From: a virus
IMG/VR virus record: IMGVR_UViG_3300032116_000088
Coordinates: 26,668 to 90,667 of that record
Reading direction: 5' to 3' (one strand)
Length of the DNA: 64,000 bases
Below, piece by piece: positions 53,216 to 59,860 of the stretch. The notes beneath the pieces were generated by a model. The model saw nothing but the letters and a program-made list of their open reading frames with translations, searched no databases and was not told the origin of the DNA. Both the position numbers and the translations under genes were made by a program. The stretch's first letter is position 1. Each line of letters begins with the position of its first letter.

Positions 53216-53421
53216 TTGTTTCTCTTTCTATCTCTGTTATCTTGTATAACCATTACTTTATATAAGATGTTCCATATAAAGAACGGAATTCTAATCCAAC
53301 CTTTAGGTTGCACATAAAAATCAATTTTATATTTTGATTTAGGTGACATACCTAATGTAAAGGGTTTAAAGTGTACGTGAAATACTTGTGTGTCAAGTAA
53401 TTCTTTAGGTAGTTTATTCAT
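53212..53421 (-). CDS. Small basic protein
   Basis: This 69-residue protein is rich in Lys/Pro/Phe (FHVHFKPFTLGMSPKSKYKI) with a hydrophobic stretch IRIPFFIWNILY near residue 42, so membrane contact is possible. Unknown. Confidence 0.45.
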   Translation of the reverse strand: MNKLPKELLDTQVFHVHFKPFTLGMSPKSKYKIDFYVQPKGWIRIPFFIWNILYKVMVIQDNRDRKRNK

Positions 53422-53424
53422 TTA

Positions 53425-53739
53425 TTACCATCCTTTTTCTATTGTTGTTATTAGTTCTGTATAGAACTCAACAGTTGTTATGCCTAAACCACGGCATAAA
53501 GCTTCTACAGTGCTAGAACTAGCAACCTTTTGACCTAGTTCTACTTCGCAAATAAACGCTAAAGCAACATTGCTATTTTTAGCTACATTGCGTAGTGTCA
53601 AGTCTTTGTTCATACGAATGCGTCTAAGTGTTCTACCTATTTGAGAGTTTAGACTATTGTGTCTGAAATAGTTAGTGGTTGTCTTAGGTTGTTTGTGTTG
53701 GCTAGGCGGCGACGCTAGACTAACGCTTGTTGTAGGCAT
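53425..53739 (-). CDS. ClgR/PopR-like XRE-family regulator
   Basis: This 104-residue protein has an XRE HTH at residues 35-90: LRRIRMNKDLTLRNVAKNSN, then VALAFICEVELGQKVASS and VEALCRGLGIT. The wording S-x-x-x-I-C-E-V-E-x-G-x-K-x-A-S-S is that of actinobacterial ClgR/PopR, which control Clp protease and other stress genes. A phage copy may mimic or counter the host regulon. It overlaps the upstream gene by 20 bases. Confidence 0.75.
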   Translation of the reverse strand: MPTTSVSLASPPSQHKQPKTTTNYFRHNSLNSQIGRTLRRIRMNKDLTLRNVAKNSNVALAFICEVELGQKVASSSTVEALCRGLGITTVEFYTELITTIEKGW

Positions 53740-53902
53740 CTATGTCTTTCCTTACTTCATCTAATCGTAGTTGTGTCATATGTATCTCACCATCTAATGA
53801 CTTGTTGGGTGTTTGCATTAGTTGTTGTAGGTTCTTTAACCTGGTGAGTTTCTTATCTAATGCATCTCTCCTGTCAAGGAGTTCTTGTAGTGAACTAGGC
53901 AT
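53720..53902 (-). CDS. Small coiled-coil protein (60 aa)
   Basis: It has heptad-like Leu spacing throughout (LQELLDRRDALDKKLTRLKN) and is highly charged. Overlaps the regulator gene by 20 bases and the upstream gene by 8. May form dimers. Confidence 0.5.
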   Translation of the reverse strand: MPSSLQELLDRRDALDKKLTRLKNLQQLMQTPNKSLDGEIHMTQLRLDEVRKDIDAYNKR

Positions 53903-54062
53903 GTCTACCTGCTGGTCTGTTGTAGAATGCTTGGCTACAACTAACTAACTGTGCATAACGCCAATGTTCCACGTGAAACATTTGTAGGAACTTGCGTGCT
54001 GATTGATACTTCTTGGCTCTACGGTAGAACGAACACTCTACGCAGTGCATTTCATTATTCAT
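53895..54062 (-). CDS. Small basic protein whose gene contains a parS site (55 aa)
   Basis: ATG at 54062, stop 53895-53897, overlapping neighbours by 4-8 bases. The N-terminus has CVEC and a basic helix (FYRRAKKYQSARKFLQ). The codons for FHVEH are exactly the parS sequence, so this stretch may be kept for DNA binding rather than for its peptide. Confidence 0.5.
   Translation of the reverse strand: MNNEMHCVECSFYRRAKKYQSARKFLQMFHVEHWRYAQLVSCSQAFYNRPAGRHA
53965..53980. promoter_or_regulatory. Perfect bacterial parS (ParB-binding) site
   Basis: TGTTCCACGTGAAACA matches the conserved parS consensus TGTTNCACGTGAAACA of chromosomal ParB/Spo0J at every position. The 16-base word is expected by chance far less than once in 64 kb. 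ParB-CTPase would load and spread from here. No ParA or ParB gene is seen in the window, so host ParB is the likely binder. Confidence 0.8.
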
Positions 54063-54238
54063 TTGGTTCTCCTTATCTTTAACTTAAGGTTTAGTAATGC
54101 ACAATAGAATTTCCATTGTGAATGTGTTATAACTTTGAATCCCATAGCAAGTGCTTGTTCCGTAGCGTAGTCATCTGCTGTAGCAGTGACGGCTTGCTGT
54201 AATGTGCCTGGCTTGTTCCAGTAAGTGTATACACTCAT
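54059..54238 (-). CDS. Small hypothetical protein (59 aa)
   Basis: ATG at 54238, stop 54059-54061 in an ATGA overlap with the next gene. The sequence is mixed (MSVYTYWNKPGTLQQAVTAT) with a basic C-terminus (KLKIRRTK). No family recognised. Confidence 0.5.
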   Translation of the reverse strand: MSVYTYWNKPGTLQQAVTATADDYATEQALAMGFKVITHSQWKFYCALLNLKLKIRRTK

Positions 54239-54681
54239 TTAGTTTCTCCTTCCCAACCAGGCTTATCCCAGGTTGGATATCTTTTGTATGCTATCCCCCT
54301 ATATGCAAGACGAGTTGGAATTAATCCACCAAGCCATCTTGGTATGTGAAAGTATAAGTAATGACAGTCACCCATATATTTAGGCTTAATAAAAGCATAT
54401 TTGTTTATACTTTTACGAGACTGTCTATCCATAGGCTTACCTGAATAATGTTGCAGTGTAATACAGCCACAAGGAATGCATATACTTAGTCGATAATGGC
54501 CTTCAAAGAATTTGTTTCTTGTAGAACTGTTCCACCAAGCAAGACTGTAAGCGTTTTTAGTAAACAATAGTTTTCCTAGTTGCTTATATTCACACCCCCA
54601 TTCAAAGCATCGTAATACTTGTCTAGGTAATCCTTTGACAAATTTTACATTGGGATATAACTCGTGTTCGTGTTCATTCAT
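54235..54681 (-). CDS. Hypothetical protein with Cys pairs
   Basis: This 148-residue protein is rich in Tyr, Arg and Lys. Cysteines at VLRCFEWGC and ICIPCGCI could form a metal site. Four-base overlap with the downstream gene and eight with the upstream one. Unknown. Confidence 0.5.
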   Translation of the reverse strand: MNEHEHELYPNVKFVKGLPRQVLRCFEWGCEYKQLGKLLFTKNAYSLAWWNSSTRNKFFEGHYRLSICIPCGCITLQHYSGKPMDRQSRKSINKYAFIKPKYMGDCHYLYFHIPRWLGGLIPTRLAYRGIAYKRYPTWDKPGWEGETK

Positions 54682-54955
54682 TTGTTTTACCTACTTTTCT
54701 AGTTAAACCTATTAAATTCTTTAGGTCACACAGGCACATTATGTTACCAAACCCACGCTTTGATTTAGCACAGGCTAATGTAATGTGATAGTCTACACCA
54801 AAGGTTTTATTACCAGTGTTTTTAATTTCACACTCGTTAGTTCCCCTACTACCATAGGTTCTACTGGCTATAAGGTTATACACACGCTTACGCTCATCAC
54901 GCTTGCCTTGGTTGTATATTTTACGCTCAGCATCAGTCATTTGACTTATTAGCAT
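54674..54955 (-). CDS. Hypothetical protein
   Basis: This 93-residue protein begins with a charged helix (AERKIYNQGKRDERKRVYNL) and ends in a short Cys-containing segment (IMCLCDLKNLIG). It is the first gene downstream of a 342-base structured non-coding stretch, which is probably its leader. Confidence 0.5.
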   Translation of the reverse strand: MLISQMTDAERKIYNQGKRDERKRVYNLIASRTYGSRGTNECEIKNTGNKTFGVDYHITLACAKSKRGFGNIMCLCDLKNLIGLTRKVGKTNE

Positions 54956-55297
54956 TGTTTTCCTACCTTTCTATAGGCTAAATGGGGCTTGGTTAATCTA
55001 TAGGATACGGTTCAATTGAGCGAGCTACCACGGTCATAACCAAGCCCCTTTGTTACCCTTAGAACGCCCCTACACCATGTAAATAGGGGGTTCTAAGGGG
55101 GCTTTGCCCCCTTACCCATAAAGGAGGTAATATCTCAAGGGGGACTTATTGTTTAGAGATACTACGTGCCCTAGAGAGCGGACTATGAGGCTCCCTAGGG
55201 CTTGCAAGACTTAGAGTATATAAATACCTGCTTGCTTGTTGAATTAGATAGGGCACAGAGATAATGCTTTGACTAAATCCGCCGTTATCTATTGATA
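54956..55297. other. Non-coding interval with several hairpins (342 bases)
   Basis: No gene seen. An 11-bp stem GGGGCTTGGTT/AACCAAGCCCC (54984-54994 with 55038-55048) is followed by the repeat element at 55056-55113. An imperfect 11-bp stem GCCCTAGAGAG/CTCCCTAGGGC lies at about 55169-55202, and TATATAAATA at about 55217-55227 could be a minus-strand -10 region. A similar set (GTGCCCTAG ... TAGGGCTTG ... TATATAAA) recurs at 56044-56120, so this is probably a repeated promoter-plus-leader module. Confidence 0.5.
55056..55113. repeat. Structured GC-rich repeat element, copy A
   Basis: Two hairpins in tandem: CCCTTAGAAC/GTTCTAAGGG (55056-55065 with 55090-55099, containing CGCCCCT/AGGGGG), then AAGGGGGC-TTT-GCCCCCTT (55095-55102 with 55106-55113). 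The two are mutually exclusive at the TTCTAAGGG strand, as in an attenuator. Copy B is at 55661-55707. Confidence 0.6.
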
Positions 55298-55630
55298 CTA
55301 GATGATTCTGTAACTAGCCAGGGTTCTGCCCCTGAACTTAGGTATGGAATCAGTGTAGGACTTGACAGACTGTCTAACTAGTTTTGCTACACCAGCGTTG
55401 ATTATAATGATATTCGCTGGCTTAGTGTCTTCAGTTACATTCTGTAGGTCAGCGATAAGGTCATCTATCTCGCTCTTGCGATTAGACAGTGCGTATTGAA
55501 AGCCACTAGGTGTCTTATAATACATCTCACCAGCGTAATGCTCTACTTCAAAGGCTCTTGCTAATCCTTGTTCCATCAACTTCATAGAACTAGACTGCTC
55601 AATGCCAAGTAGTTCTGCTACTCTAGCCAT
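55298..55630 (-). CDS. Hypothetical protein
   Basis: ATG at 55630 (MARVAELLGIEQSSSMKLM) follows GGGGGTGA; a 40-codon extension overlaps another gene and repeat copy B, so it is rejected. The 110-residue protein has a helix-turn-helix-like start and a segment FEVEHYAGEMYYKTPSGF near residue 30. It could bind nucleic acid. Unknown. Confidence 0.5.
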   Translation of the reverse strand: MARVAELLGIEQSSSMKLMEQGLARAFEVEHYAGEMYYKTPSGFQYALSNRKSEIDDLIADLQNVTEDTKPANIIIINAGVAKLVRQSVKSYTDSIPKFRGRTLASYRII

Positions 55631-55660
55631 GTTGCTCACCCCCTTTCTTTGGGTAAGGCT

Positions 55661-55707
55661 AACAACGCCCCTGTTAGCGGGGGGTTCTAGGGGGGCTTGC
55701 CCCCCTA
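55661..55707. repeat. Structured GC-rich repeat element, copy B
   Basis: Shares ACGCCCCT, then GGGGGGTTCTA, then TAGGGGGG-CTTG-CCCCCCTA (55688-55695 with 55700-55707) with copy A at 55056-55113. A GCTAAC/GTTAGC stem (55658-55663 with 55673-55678) is specific to this copy. It lies between two minus-strand genes. Confidence 0.6.
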
Positions 55708-55712
55708 AAGTC

Positions 55713-55877
55713 TTAGTCAGTGAGAATCTTAAAGCAAGTCTTACAGACATACTTATATCTCTTATGGACTATAAACACTAAGTCATACTTCTTAGAGTTC
55801 CAATAGTCTCTAGAACTGCCTTTACAGCAGTCACATCTCTCAGGCCAACCTGGAGGTGTAGGCTCTCTTTCAGCCAT
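55713..55877 (-). CDS. Zinc-ribbon micro-protein (54 aa)
   Basis: ATG at 55877, stop 55713-55715. Cys pairs CDCC near residue 15 and CKTC near residue 45 in a basic, aromatic background (NSKKYDLVFIVHKRYKY) indicate a zinc ribbon. Overlaps the upstream gene by 8 bases. Confidence 0.6.
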   Translation of the reverse strand: MAEREPTPPGWPERCDCCKGSSRDYWNSKKYDLVFIVHKRYKYVCKTCFKILTD

Positions 55878-56025
55878 TTACAGGCTCTTCAGGCTTATGA
55901 CAGTCACACTCACAAGGCTCACACCTAGAGTGGTCTCCATCTGTAAAGCAATTACCTATGAAGTAATGGACTGTCTTAGGGGTATCCTTACAGCCACAGT
56001 CTTCGGCTTCTGTGTATTTACACAT
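55870..56025 (-). CDS. Cysteine-rich micro-protein (51 aa)
   Basis: ATG at 56025, stop 55870-55872; AAAGGAG lies upstream. Eight Cys plus His (EDCGCKDTP, CEPCECDCHK) suggest binding of two metal ions. Acidic otherwise. Unknown. Confidence 0.55.
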   Translation of the reverse strand: MCKYTEAEDCGCKDTPKTVHYFIGNCFTDGDHSRCEPCECDCHKPEEPVNG

Positions 56026-56231
56026 AACGGCTCCTTTCTATGAGCGTGCCCTAGGCAGGACTATGCACCTACCTGTAGGCTGCCTTACGGCTTCCTATAG
56101 GGCTTGTCTATATATAAAGCCTACAGACAGGCTTAGGGACTGTTATACTTGATAACAGTGACGGGCAGGCTTCGTAAATCTGGCTACAGACTCACTTAGC
56201 CTGCCCGTCGGTTGGACAGTAGCCGAACGGC
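56026..56231. other. Non-coding interval with leader-like and terminator-like hairpins
   Basis: No gene seen. It contains an imperfect GCCCTAGG/CCTATAGGGC structure (about 56045-56102) resembling that at 55169-55202, a TATATA (about 56110) possible -10, an 8-bp stem ACTGTTAT/ATAACAGT (56139-56159), and a 12-bp stem GACGGGCAGGCT/AGCCTGCCCGTC (56160-56171 with 56198-56209). The last lies just after the stop of the 56232-56702 gene and is probably its terminator. Confidence 0.55.
56160..56209 (-). terminator. 12-bp GC-rich inverted repeat after the 56.2 kb gene
   Basis: A perfect 12-bp stem (56160-56171 with 56198-56209) with a 26-base loop lies 22 bases downstream of the minus-strand stop at 56232. 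No clear T-run, so termination efficiency is uncertain. Confidence 0.55.
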
Positions 56232-56702
56232 TTACAGGGTTGCTAGACCCCAGATGCCCTTTGCGCCACGGCTACGGTTGACACCCAACTCGCCTAGCCA
56301 CTCGTCTAGAAGAACGAATGTCTGGGCATCTGCTGGCTGTAGAAGACAAGGGTAGTTGGCGTCTTCTGGATTCACATCAGTGTTTCCTTCAGATAGTAGG
56401 AATTCCATAAGTCTCTCGTTACGAGAGCCGTCTGGTAGAACTACTGCCTTGCCTACGCGTAGACCGGCCTTGTAGAGAGTGACTAGCGTCTCAGCGGCAG
56501 ACTTAACAGTGTAAGACTTACCGTTGATGGTAGTGACGCTCTCTAGGCGAGCCTTAGCGTCAGCGTTTAGTATCTCAACAATCTCAGGGTGAGACGCGAT
56601 AATAGACGCGATGGCATCCTTAGTGAGCCAGTCTAAACTGGTTCGTAGGGATGTTTCCACAGGGGTTACCGTAGTGGTCACGGTGTCCATGGTTGTATCC
56701 AT
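56232..56702 (-). CDS. Hypothetical protein
   Basis: ATG at 56702 is chosen (GGAGTGATAGCC upstream); a GTG three codons earlier is possible. The 156-residue protein has a Thr/Val-rich N-terminus and a helical core (LTKDAIASIIASHPEIVEIL). The end (GVNRSRGAKGIWGL) is basic. Base composition is more GC-rich than the plus-strand genes. The long structured leader before it suggests tight regulation. Confidence 0.55.
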   Translation of the reverse strand: MDTTMDTVTTTVTPVETSLRTSLDWLTKDAIASIIASHPEIVEILNADAKARLESVTTINGKSYTVKSAAETLVTLYKAGLRVGKAVVLPDGSRNERLMEFLLSEGNTDVNPEDANYPCLLQPADAQTFVLLDEWLGELGVNRSRGAKGIWGLATL

Positions 56703-57087
56703 GGCTATCACTCCTTATTAGTGATAAAGGTGATACCTAGGCGATTACCTAGGCACGCGTGCCATACCTAAAAGATACGGCACACGCCTAAATACGCGGT
56801 TAGGTGTCTAGCCGTGTAAATAGGTGTATGCCGTAGCGTTTAGGGCGTTCATAACTACATAGATAAGGGCACTAGCCTAGTGTTGCCTAGTGCCCTTACC
56901 TAGTATGTAGGTCTATCTAGGCGTATTGCCTAGACCTAACTACTATCCACGCCACTAAACCCGTATTGGTTGCCTAGTGGCGATAATTCCATACTAGCCT
57001 AACCCCTTACCACTACCCTAACGCTAACACCTAAGAGATGGGCCAGGTGAAAAACACGGTTGAAGCTTTTTTATATTAAGCAGTAGC
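56703..57087. other. Structured CTAG-rich non-coding interval (385 bases)
   Basis: No gene seen. Hairpins: AAGGGCACTAG/CTAGTGCCCTT (56865-56875 with 56887-56897), TCTAGGC/GCCTAGA (56916-56922 with 56928-56934), CGCCACTA/TAGTGGCG (56950-56957 with 56975-56982) and GTGCC/GGCAC (56759-56763 with 56779-56783). The word GTTGCCTAGTG occurs at 56882-56892 and 56969-56979, each in a hairpin 3' arm. CCTAGG, CTAG and TAGGTGT are very frequent. It may be a leader RNA or operator array of the 56.2 kb gene, or an origin-like region. Confidence 0.5.
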
Positions 57088-57594
57088 CTAAACGAGTTCG
57101 CCATTGAGCCACATTTTGTCTGATTTAGCTAAATTGCATTCTGCATGGGTGGGTTTTACGTTATCGATGATGTCTGCTCCTTTTTTTGCTATTGGACGTA
57201 CGTGGTCTAGGTGTAGGCCACGGGGTTCTGTTCTCGGTATTTGTAGGTCTATTTCTTCATCACATAGATAGCATATTGTGCCCCAACGTTCTAATATCAT
57301 TTCTGTGGTGTAGAATTCCCATCCCCATTTACGTTTGTCGCGATTGGATAAGGTTTCGTCGCGTAGACGATAGTTGATTTTTGGAAAGCCGTGCTTTTTG
57401 AGGAAGTAGGCACGTCTACGTATTTTGTTGATTTCTTTGCCCCTGTAGTCTGGATGGTTGGGGTCGCGTTTGTTACGCCAGTACTGCACTTCTGCTTCGT
57501 GGCATTGTGGACATTCATCCTTAGGACGCCCCTGTACCCTGACATGGAGACGATATCCGGCCCTGGTGCCACATGGGGGTGCTGGCTTAGACAT
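57088..57594 (-). CDS. HNH endonuclease
   Basis: This 168-residue protein has CYLC (C108, C111), HLDHVRPIAKKG (D130-H131) and N-x(n)-H-A-E-C-N-x-A-K (C153), the zinc-plus-HNH pattern. A second Cys pair (ECPQC) lies near residue 28. Such stand-alone HNH proteins in phages are packaging-associated or homing enzymes. It is away from the terminase and next to a structured region, so homing is plausible. Confidence 0.8.
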   Translation of the reverse strand: MSKPAPPCGTRAGYRLHVRVQGRPKDECPQCHEAEVQYWRNKRDPNHPDYRGKEINKIRRRAYFLKKHGFPKINYRLRDETLSNRDKRKWGWEFYTTEMILERWGTICYLCDEEIDLQIPRTEPRGLHLDHVRPIAKKGADIIDNVKPTHAECNLAKSDKMWLNGELV

Positions 57595-57704
57595 AGAACG
57601 CCCCTGTAAGAGGCTGTGAGGCCCGTAGAAGGGTTTTGGTGTTTAGGAGAATAAACTGCTCAATTAACTTCATAATCCCAATTTATAGGGTGGTTAAGAG
57701 CTTG

Positions 57705-57998
57705 TCAAGTATTTTTAGATTCTTTTTTTGCCCTAAATTCGGCCATGCTGATTACGGGGGCTAAAGGCAGTTCTGTAGCTGGTTTTTCTGGTGCTCTTTC
57801 TATTTCGCCTTGTTCGTTGAACTTCCATTTACCGTATGTGAACCCCATAATGGCTTTGTGTCTCATTGGTTCGTACTGTTTAAATGGGCAAGAGGCGTCG
57901 TGTAAGCCAGAGTGTGACCAGTCGTCAAATTCTTTATTGTAGCTGATTGTTTGCCCGCATCCTCCGGGACACGGTCTATCTTGTATATGTGGATTCAT
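57705..57998 (-). CDS. Small zinc-binding protein
   Basis: This 97-residue protein has C-P-G-G-C near residue 10 (CPGGCG) and H-D-A-S-C near residue 33, a possible zinc site; the C-terminal half is Pro/Glu/Ala-rich. It is preceded by a copy of the GGCGTTTTA/ACGCCCCT word that recurs nearby. Unknown. Confidence 0.55.
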   Translation of the reverse strand: MNPHIQDRPCPGGCGQTISYNKEFDDWSHSGLHDASCPFKQYEPMRHKAIMGFTYGKWKFNEQGEIERAPEKPATELPLAPVISMAEFRAKKESKNT

Positions 57999-58013
57999 AT
58001 TGGCAGGGGCGTT

Positions 58014-58358
58014 TTAGCGCTTCTTTTTGCCAAGCCAGTTTACTTTAGGGCTAAGGTTACGGTTAAGTCTTTGCATTCCTTTAGCAGCTAGATAAGCACC
58101 AGTAACCACTGCGGTGTCTCTAAGAACATGTGGAGTAGCACTAGCTACTGCTTGGTCAAAAGGCATACCTGGAGTAGTCACAGTTTCAAGATTACGTAAA
58201 AGAACAGAACTTCCTCCACCATTCGGGTCATCTGCCCATTTTTCAGTAACTACATCTTTAGAGCCTGGAGCAGTTAAATCACTAACTCTGAGTGCAGCTG
58301 AAAGTGCTGCTGTTCCAAGAGCTGTTCTTGCTGCTTTAACAGAAGTTCTTAATGCCAT
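58014..58358 (-). CDS. Hypothetical Ala-rich protein
   Basis: ATG at 58358 has AAGGATTG upstream; an earlier TTG is weaker. The 114-residue protein is Ala-rich (SVKAARTALGTAALSAAL), basic at the C-terminus (NWLGKKKR), and resembles the small virion-type proteins at 58.4-59.2 kb in composition. It is the first gene of the minus-strand cluster; transcription diverges from here. Confidence 0.5.
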   Translation of the reverse strand: MALRTSVKAARTALGTAALSAALRVSDLTAPGSKDVVTEKWADDPNGGGSSVLLRNLETVTTPGMPFDQAVASATPHVLRDTAVVTGAYLAAKGMQRLNRNLSPKVNWLGKKKR

Positions 58359-58383
58359 AATCAATCCTTACTTTATATATTTA

Positions 58384-58415
58384 TTTTGACATACTACAGG
58401 GGCGTTTTAGGTATA
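58384..58415 (+). promoter_or_regulatory. Sigma70-type promoter, plus strand
   Basis: TTGACA (58384-58389) followed by TAGGTA (58406-58411, 16-base spacer) or TATAAA (58410-58415, 20-base spacer). It lies 35 bases before ATG 58450 in the divergent intergenic region. The spacer contains the recurrent word TACAGGGGCGTTTTA. Confidence 0.55.
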
Positions 58416-58449
58416 AACTATAAACGAATAAATAGTTTAGGAGATAACT

Positions 58450-58689
58450 ATGTTAACACGATTGTTTCGTAAAAGAGGAACTGGACAAGGTCCTGTAGTA
58501 GAGTCTACACCACAAAGAGACCCATTTGATTTTAATGCTCCACTTTCAACCCAAGACCAAGCATATGTAGCATGGAAAGCTTCTCAAGCAGTTCAAGATT
58601 CAGCTAAGAATGACGCTAACATACGTGAAAGAGAAGGGCTTAAAATGAGAAGACGAGAAGAACCTAACAATCCGAAGTGGAAAGACTAA
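58450..58689 (+). CDS. Small hypothetical protein
   Basis: This 79-residue basic protein starts RLFRKRGTGQG and has a charged end (KMRRREEPNNPKW). First gene after the divergent promoter; GGAG lies before it. TAATG with the next gene. Unknown. Confidence 0.5.
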   Translation: MLTRLFRKRGTGQGPVVESTPQRDPFDFNAPLSTQDQAYVAWKASQAVQDSAKNDANIREREGLKMRRREEPNNPKWKD

Positions 58690-58880
58690 TGCAAAGAGTA
58701 GGCCATGACAATAGAGTAGACCTCTACTCTAAAGCAAGAGCAGCCGAACTAGGTAAATACCAAAACGAAGTAAAAACAGCCAACACTCTAAACTGGATGG
58801 ACCGCTCCGGTAAACCCGACGTAGCAAGAGTACAATCCGCATTAGGCAGAGTTGTTAACGTTCCAGGTGGATTGTACTAA
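58689..58880 (+). CDS. Small hypothetical protein
   Basis: ATG 58689 overlaps the preceding stop; a GTG four codons upstream is possible. The 63-residue protein (VDLYSKARAAELGKYQNEV) is helical. A 12-codon open stretch with an AGGCC/GGCCT hairpin follows before the next gene. Confidence 0.5.
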   Translation: MQRVGHDNRVDLYSKARAAELGKYQNEVKTANTLNWMDRSGKPDVARVQSALGRVVNVPGGLY

Positions 58881-58929
58881 AAATGGCCGAGGCCGAAAAA
58901 AGGCCTTCCGTCGTTGACTAAGGATATTT

Positions 58930-59202
58930 ATGGCTAGAGATGCACAGTACTGGGCTAGATGGCGTTCTTATCAAGAAACAGGTAAATGGCCTGAAACTGA
59001 GAACCAGCGTAAGACCAGAGAAGCTAAAGAGCGTGAAGCAGCAGAGCCTGTTTCAACCGAACAAGCTCACCCTGCCGCATCCCCGCAGCTGGCTAACGCA
59101 CCTAAAATTGAAGAAGAACCTAAAGAAGAAGACCATGTATCTAAAGTAGTTAGATTATGGTGGGAAGCTCATCCAGAGCTAAAACCAAATAAAGACGAAT
59201 AG
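58930..59202 (+). CDS. Hypothetical acidic protein
   Basis: This 90-residue protein has a basic first half (WARWRSYQETGKWP) and an acidic, Pro/Ala-rich second half. AAGGA precedes ATG 58930. Unknown. Confidence 0.5.
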   Translation: MARDAQYWARWRSYQETGKWPETENQRKTREAKEREAAEPVSTEQAHPAASPQLANAPKIEEEPKEEDHVSKVVRLWWEAHPELKPNKDE

Positions 59203-59204
59203 TC

Positions 59205-59232
59205 TTGACAAACGTGTATAGTTTCCTTTAAA
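59205..59232 (+). promoter_or_regulatory. Sigma70-type promoter before hsp20
   Basis: TTGACA (59205-59210), a 16-base spacer, then TTTAAA (59227-59232). The leader to ATG 59322 has GTAC-TGAA-GTAC and an ACTG...CAGT structure with TTCG, possibly an RNA thermometer, as is common for hsp20 genes. AAGGAGA precedes the ATG. Confidence 0.55.
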
Positions 59233-59321
59233 ATCTATATAGATACGCCAATTGGGTATCTTAAATTAATTACTGTGCTTCGGGCAGTACTGAAGTACAG
59301 TTGTCGTCTAAAGGAGACAAT

Positions 59322-59840
59322 ATGTTCATTGAACCAAGCCCATGGGACCACAACAAGCCATGGAAACCAAATCCCTATGATAAAGACCACTGGAAAAAAG
59401 AATGGCACAAAGAACCAGTAAAAAAGCCAATCACCATTGATGACCTTTTTCCACGTCTAGACCGCCTATCAATTGGATGGTCACCACTTCTTGACCAACT
59501 CAAAGAAGTAACCTCAAACAAACCATCTTACCCACCATACGACATTGTTTTATTGGAAGATGATGTTACCCTACTTAACATTGCTGTAGCAGGTTTTGAT
59601 AAGAAAGAACTCAAAATTACTTTCCAAGACTCAACTATTACTATTCTAGGTAAGAAGGAAGATAAGCAACGTGGTGACGTAGTGTATCAAGGTATTGCTG
59701 GCCGTGACTTTAGGTTACAGCTTGCAGTAGCAGAATACTGGGAAATCACTAATGCCACTATTGAAAACGGTATGCTGACTATTCAATTCAATAAAGAACT
59801 ACCTGAAGAAAAGAAACCTAAAGTAATTGACATCAAGTAA
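59322..59840 (+). CDS. hsp20: Small heat-shock protein Hsp20
   Basis: The start is ATG 59322 (AAGGAGA upstream), not TTG 59301. In this 172-residue protein a disordered N-terminus of about 50 residues is followed by the alpha-crystallin domain: VLLEDDVTLLNIAVAGFDKK, GIAGRDFRLQLAVAEYWEI, then A-T-I-E-N-G-M-L and an I-D-I end. Hsp20 genes are frequent in T4-like cyanophages and may support virion or replisome protein folding. A strong terminator follows. Confidence 0.85.
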   Translation: MFIEPSPWDHNKPWKPNPYDKDHWKKEWHKEPVKKPITIDDLFPRLDRLSIGWSPLLDQLKEVTSNKPSYPPYDIVLLEDDVTLLNIAVAGFDKKELKITFQDSTITILGKKEDKQRGDVVYQGIAGRDFRLQLAVAEYWEITNATIENGMLTIQFNKELPEEKKPKVIDIK

Positions 59841-59860
59841 ACTTGGTGTATACTAGAAGC

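Noticed and set aside
53700-54100. ParA/ParB partition genes next to the parS site
   Set aside because: The neighbouring genes were read and show no Walker ATPase or ParB-type domain.
55631-55750. 40-codon N-terminal extension of the gene at 55298-55630
   Set aside because: It runs through repeat copy B and overlaps a zinc-ribbon gene in another frame, while GGGGGTGA precedes ATG at 55630.
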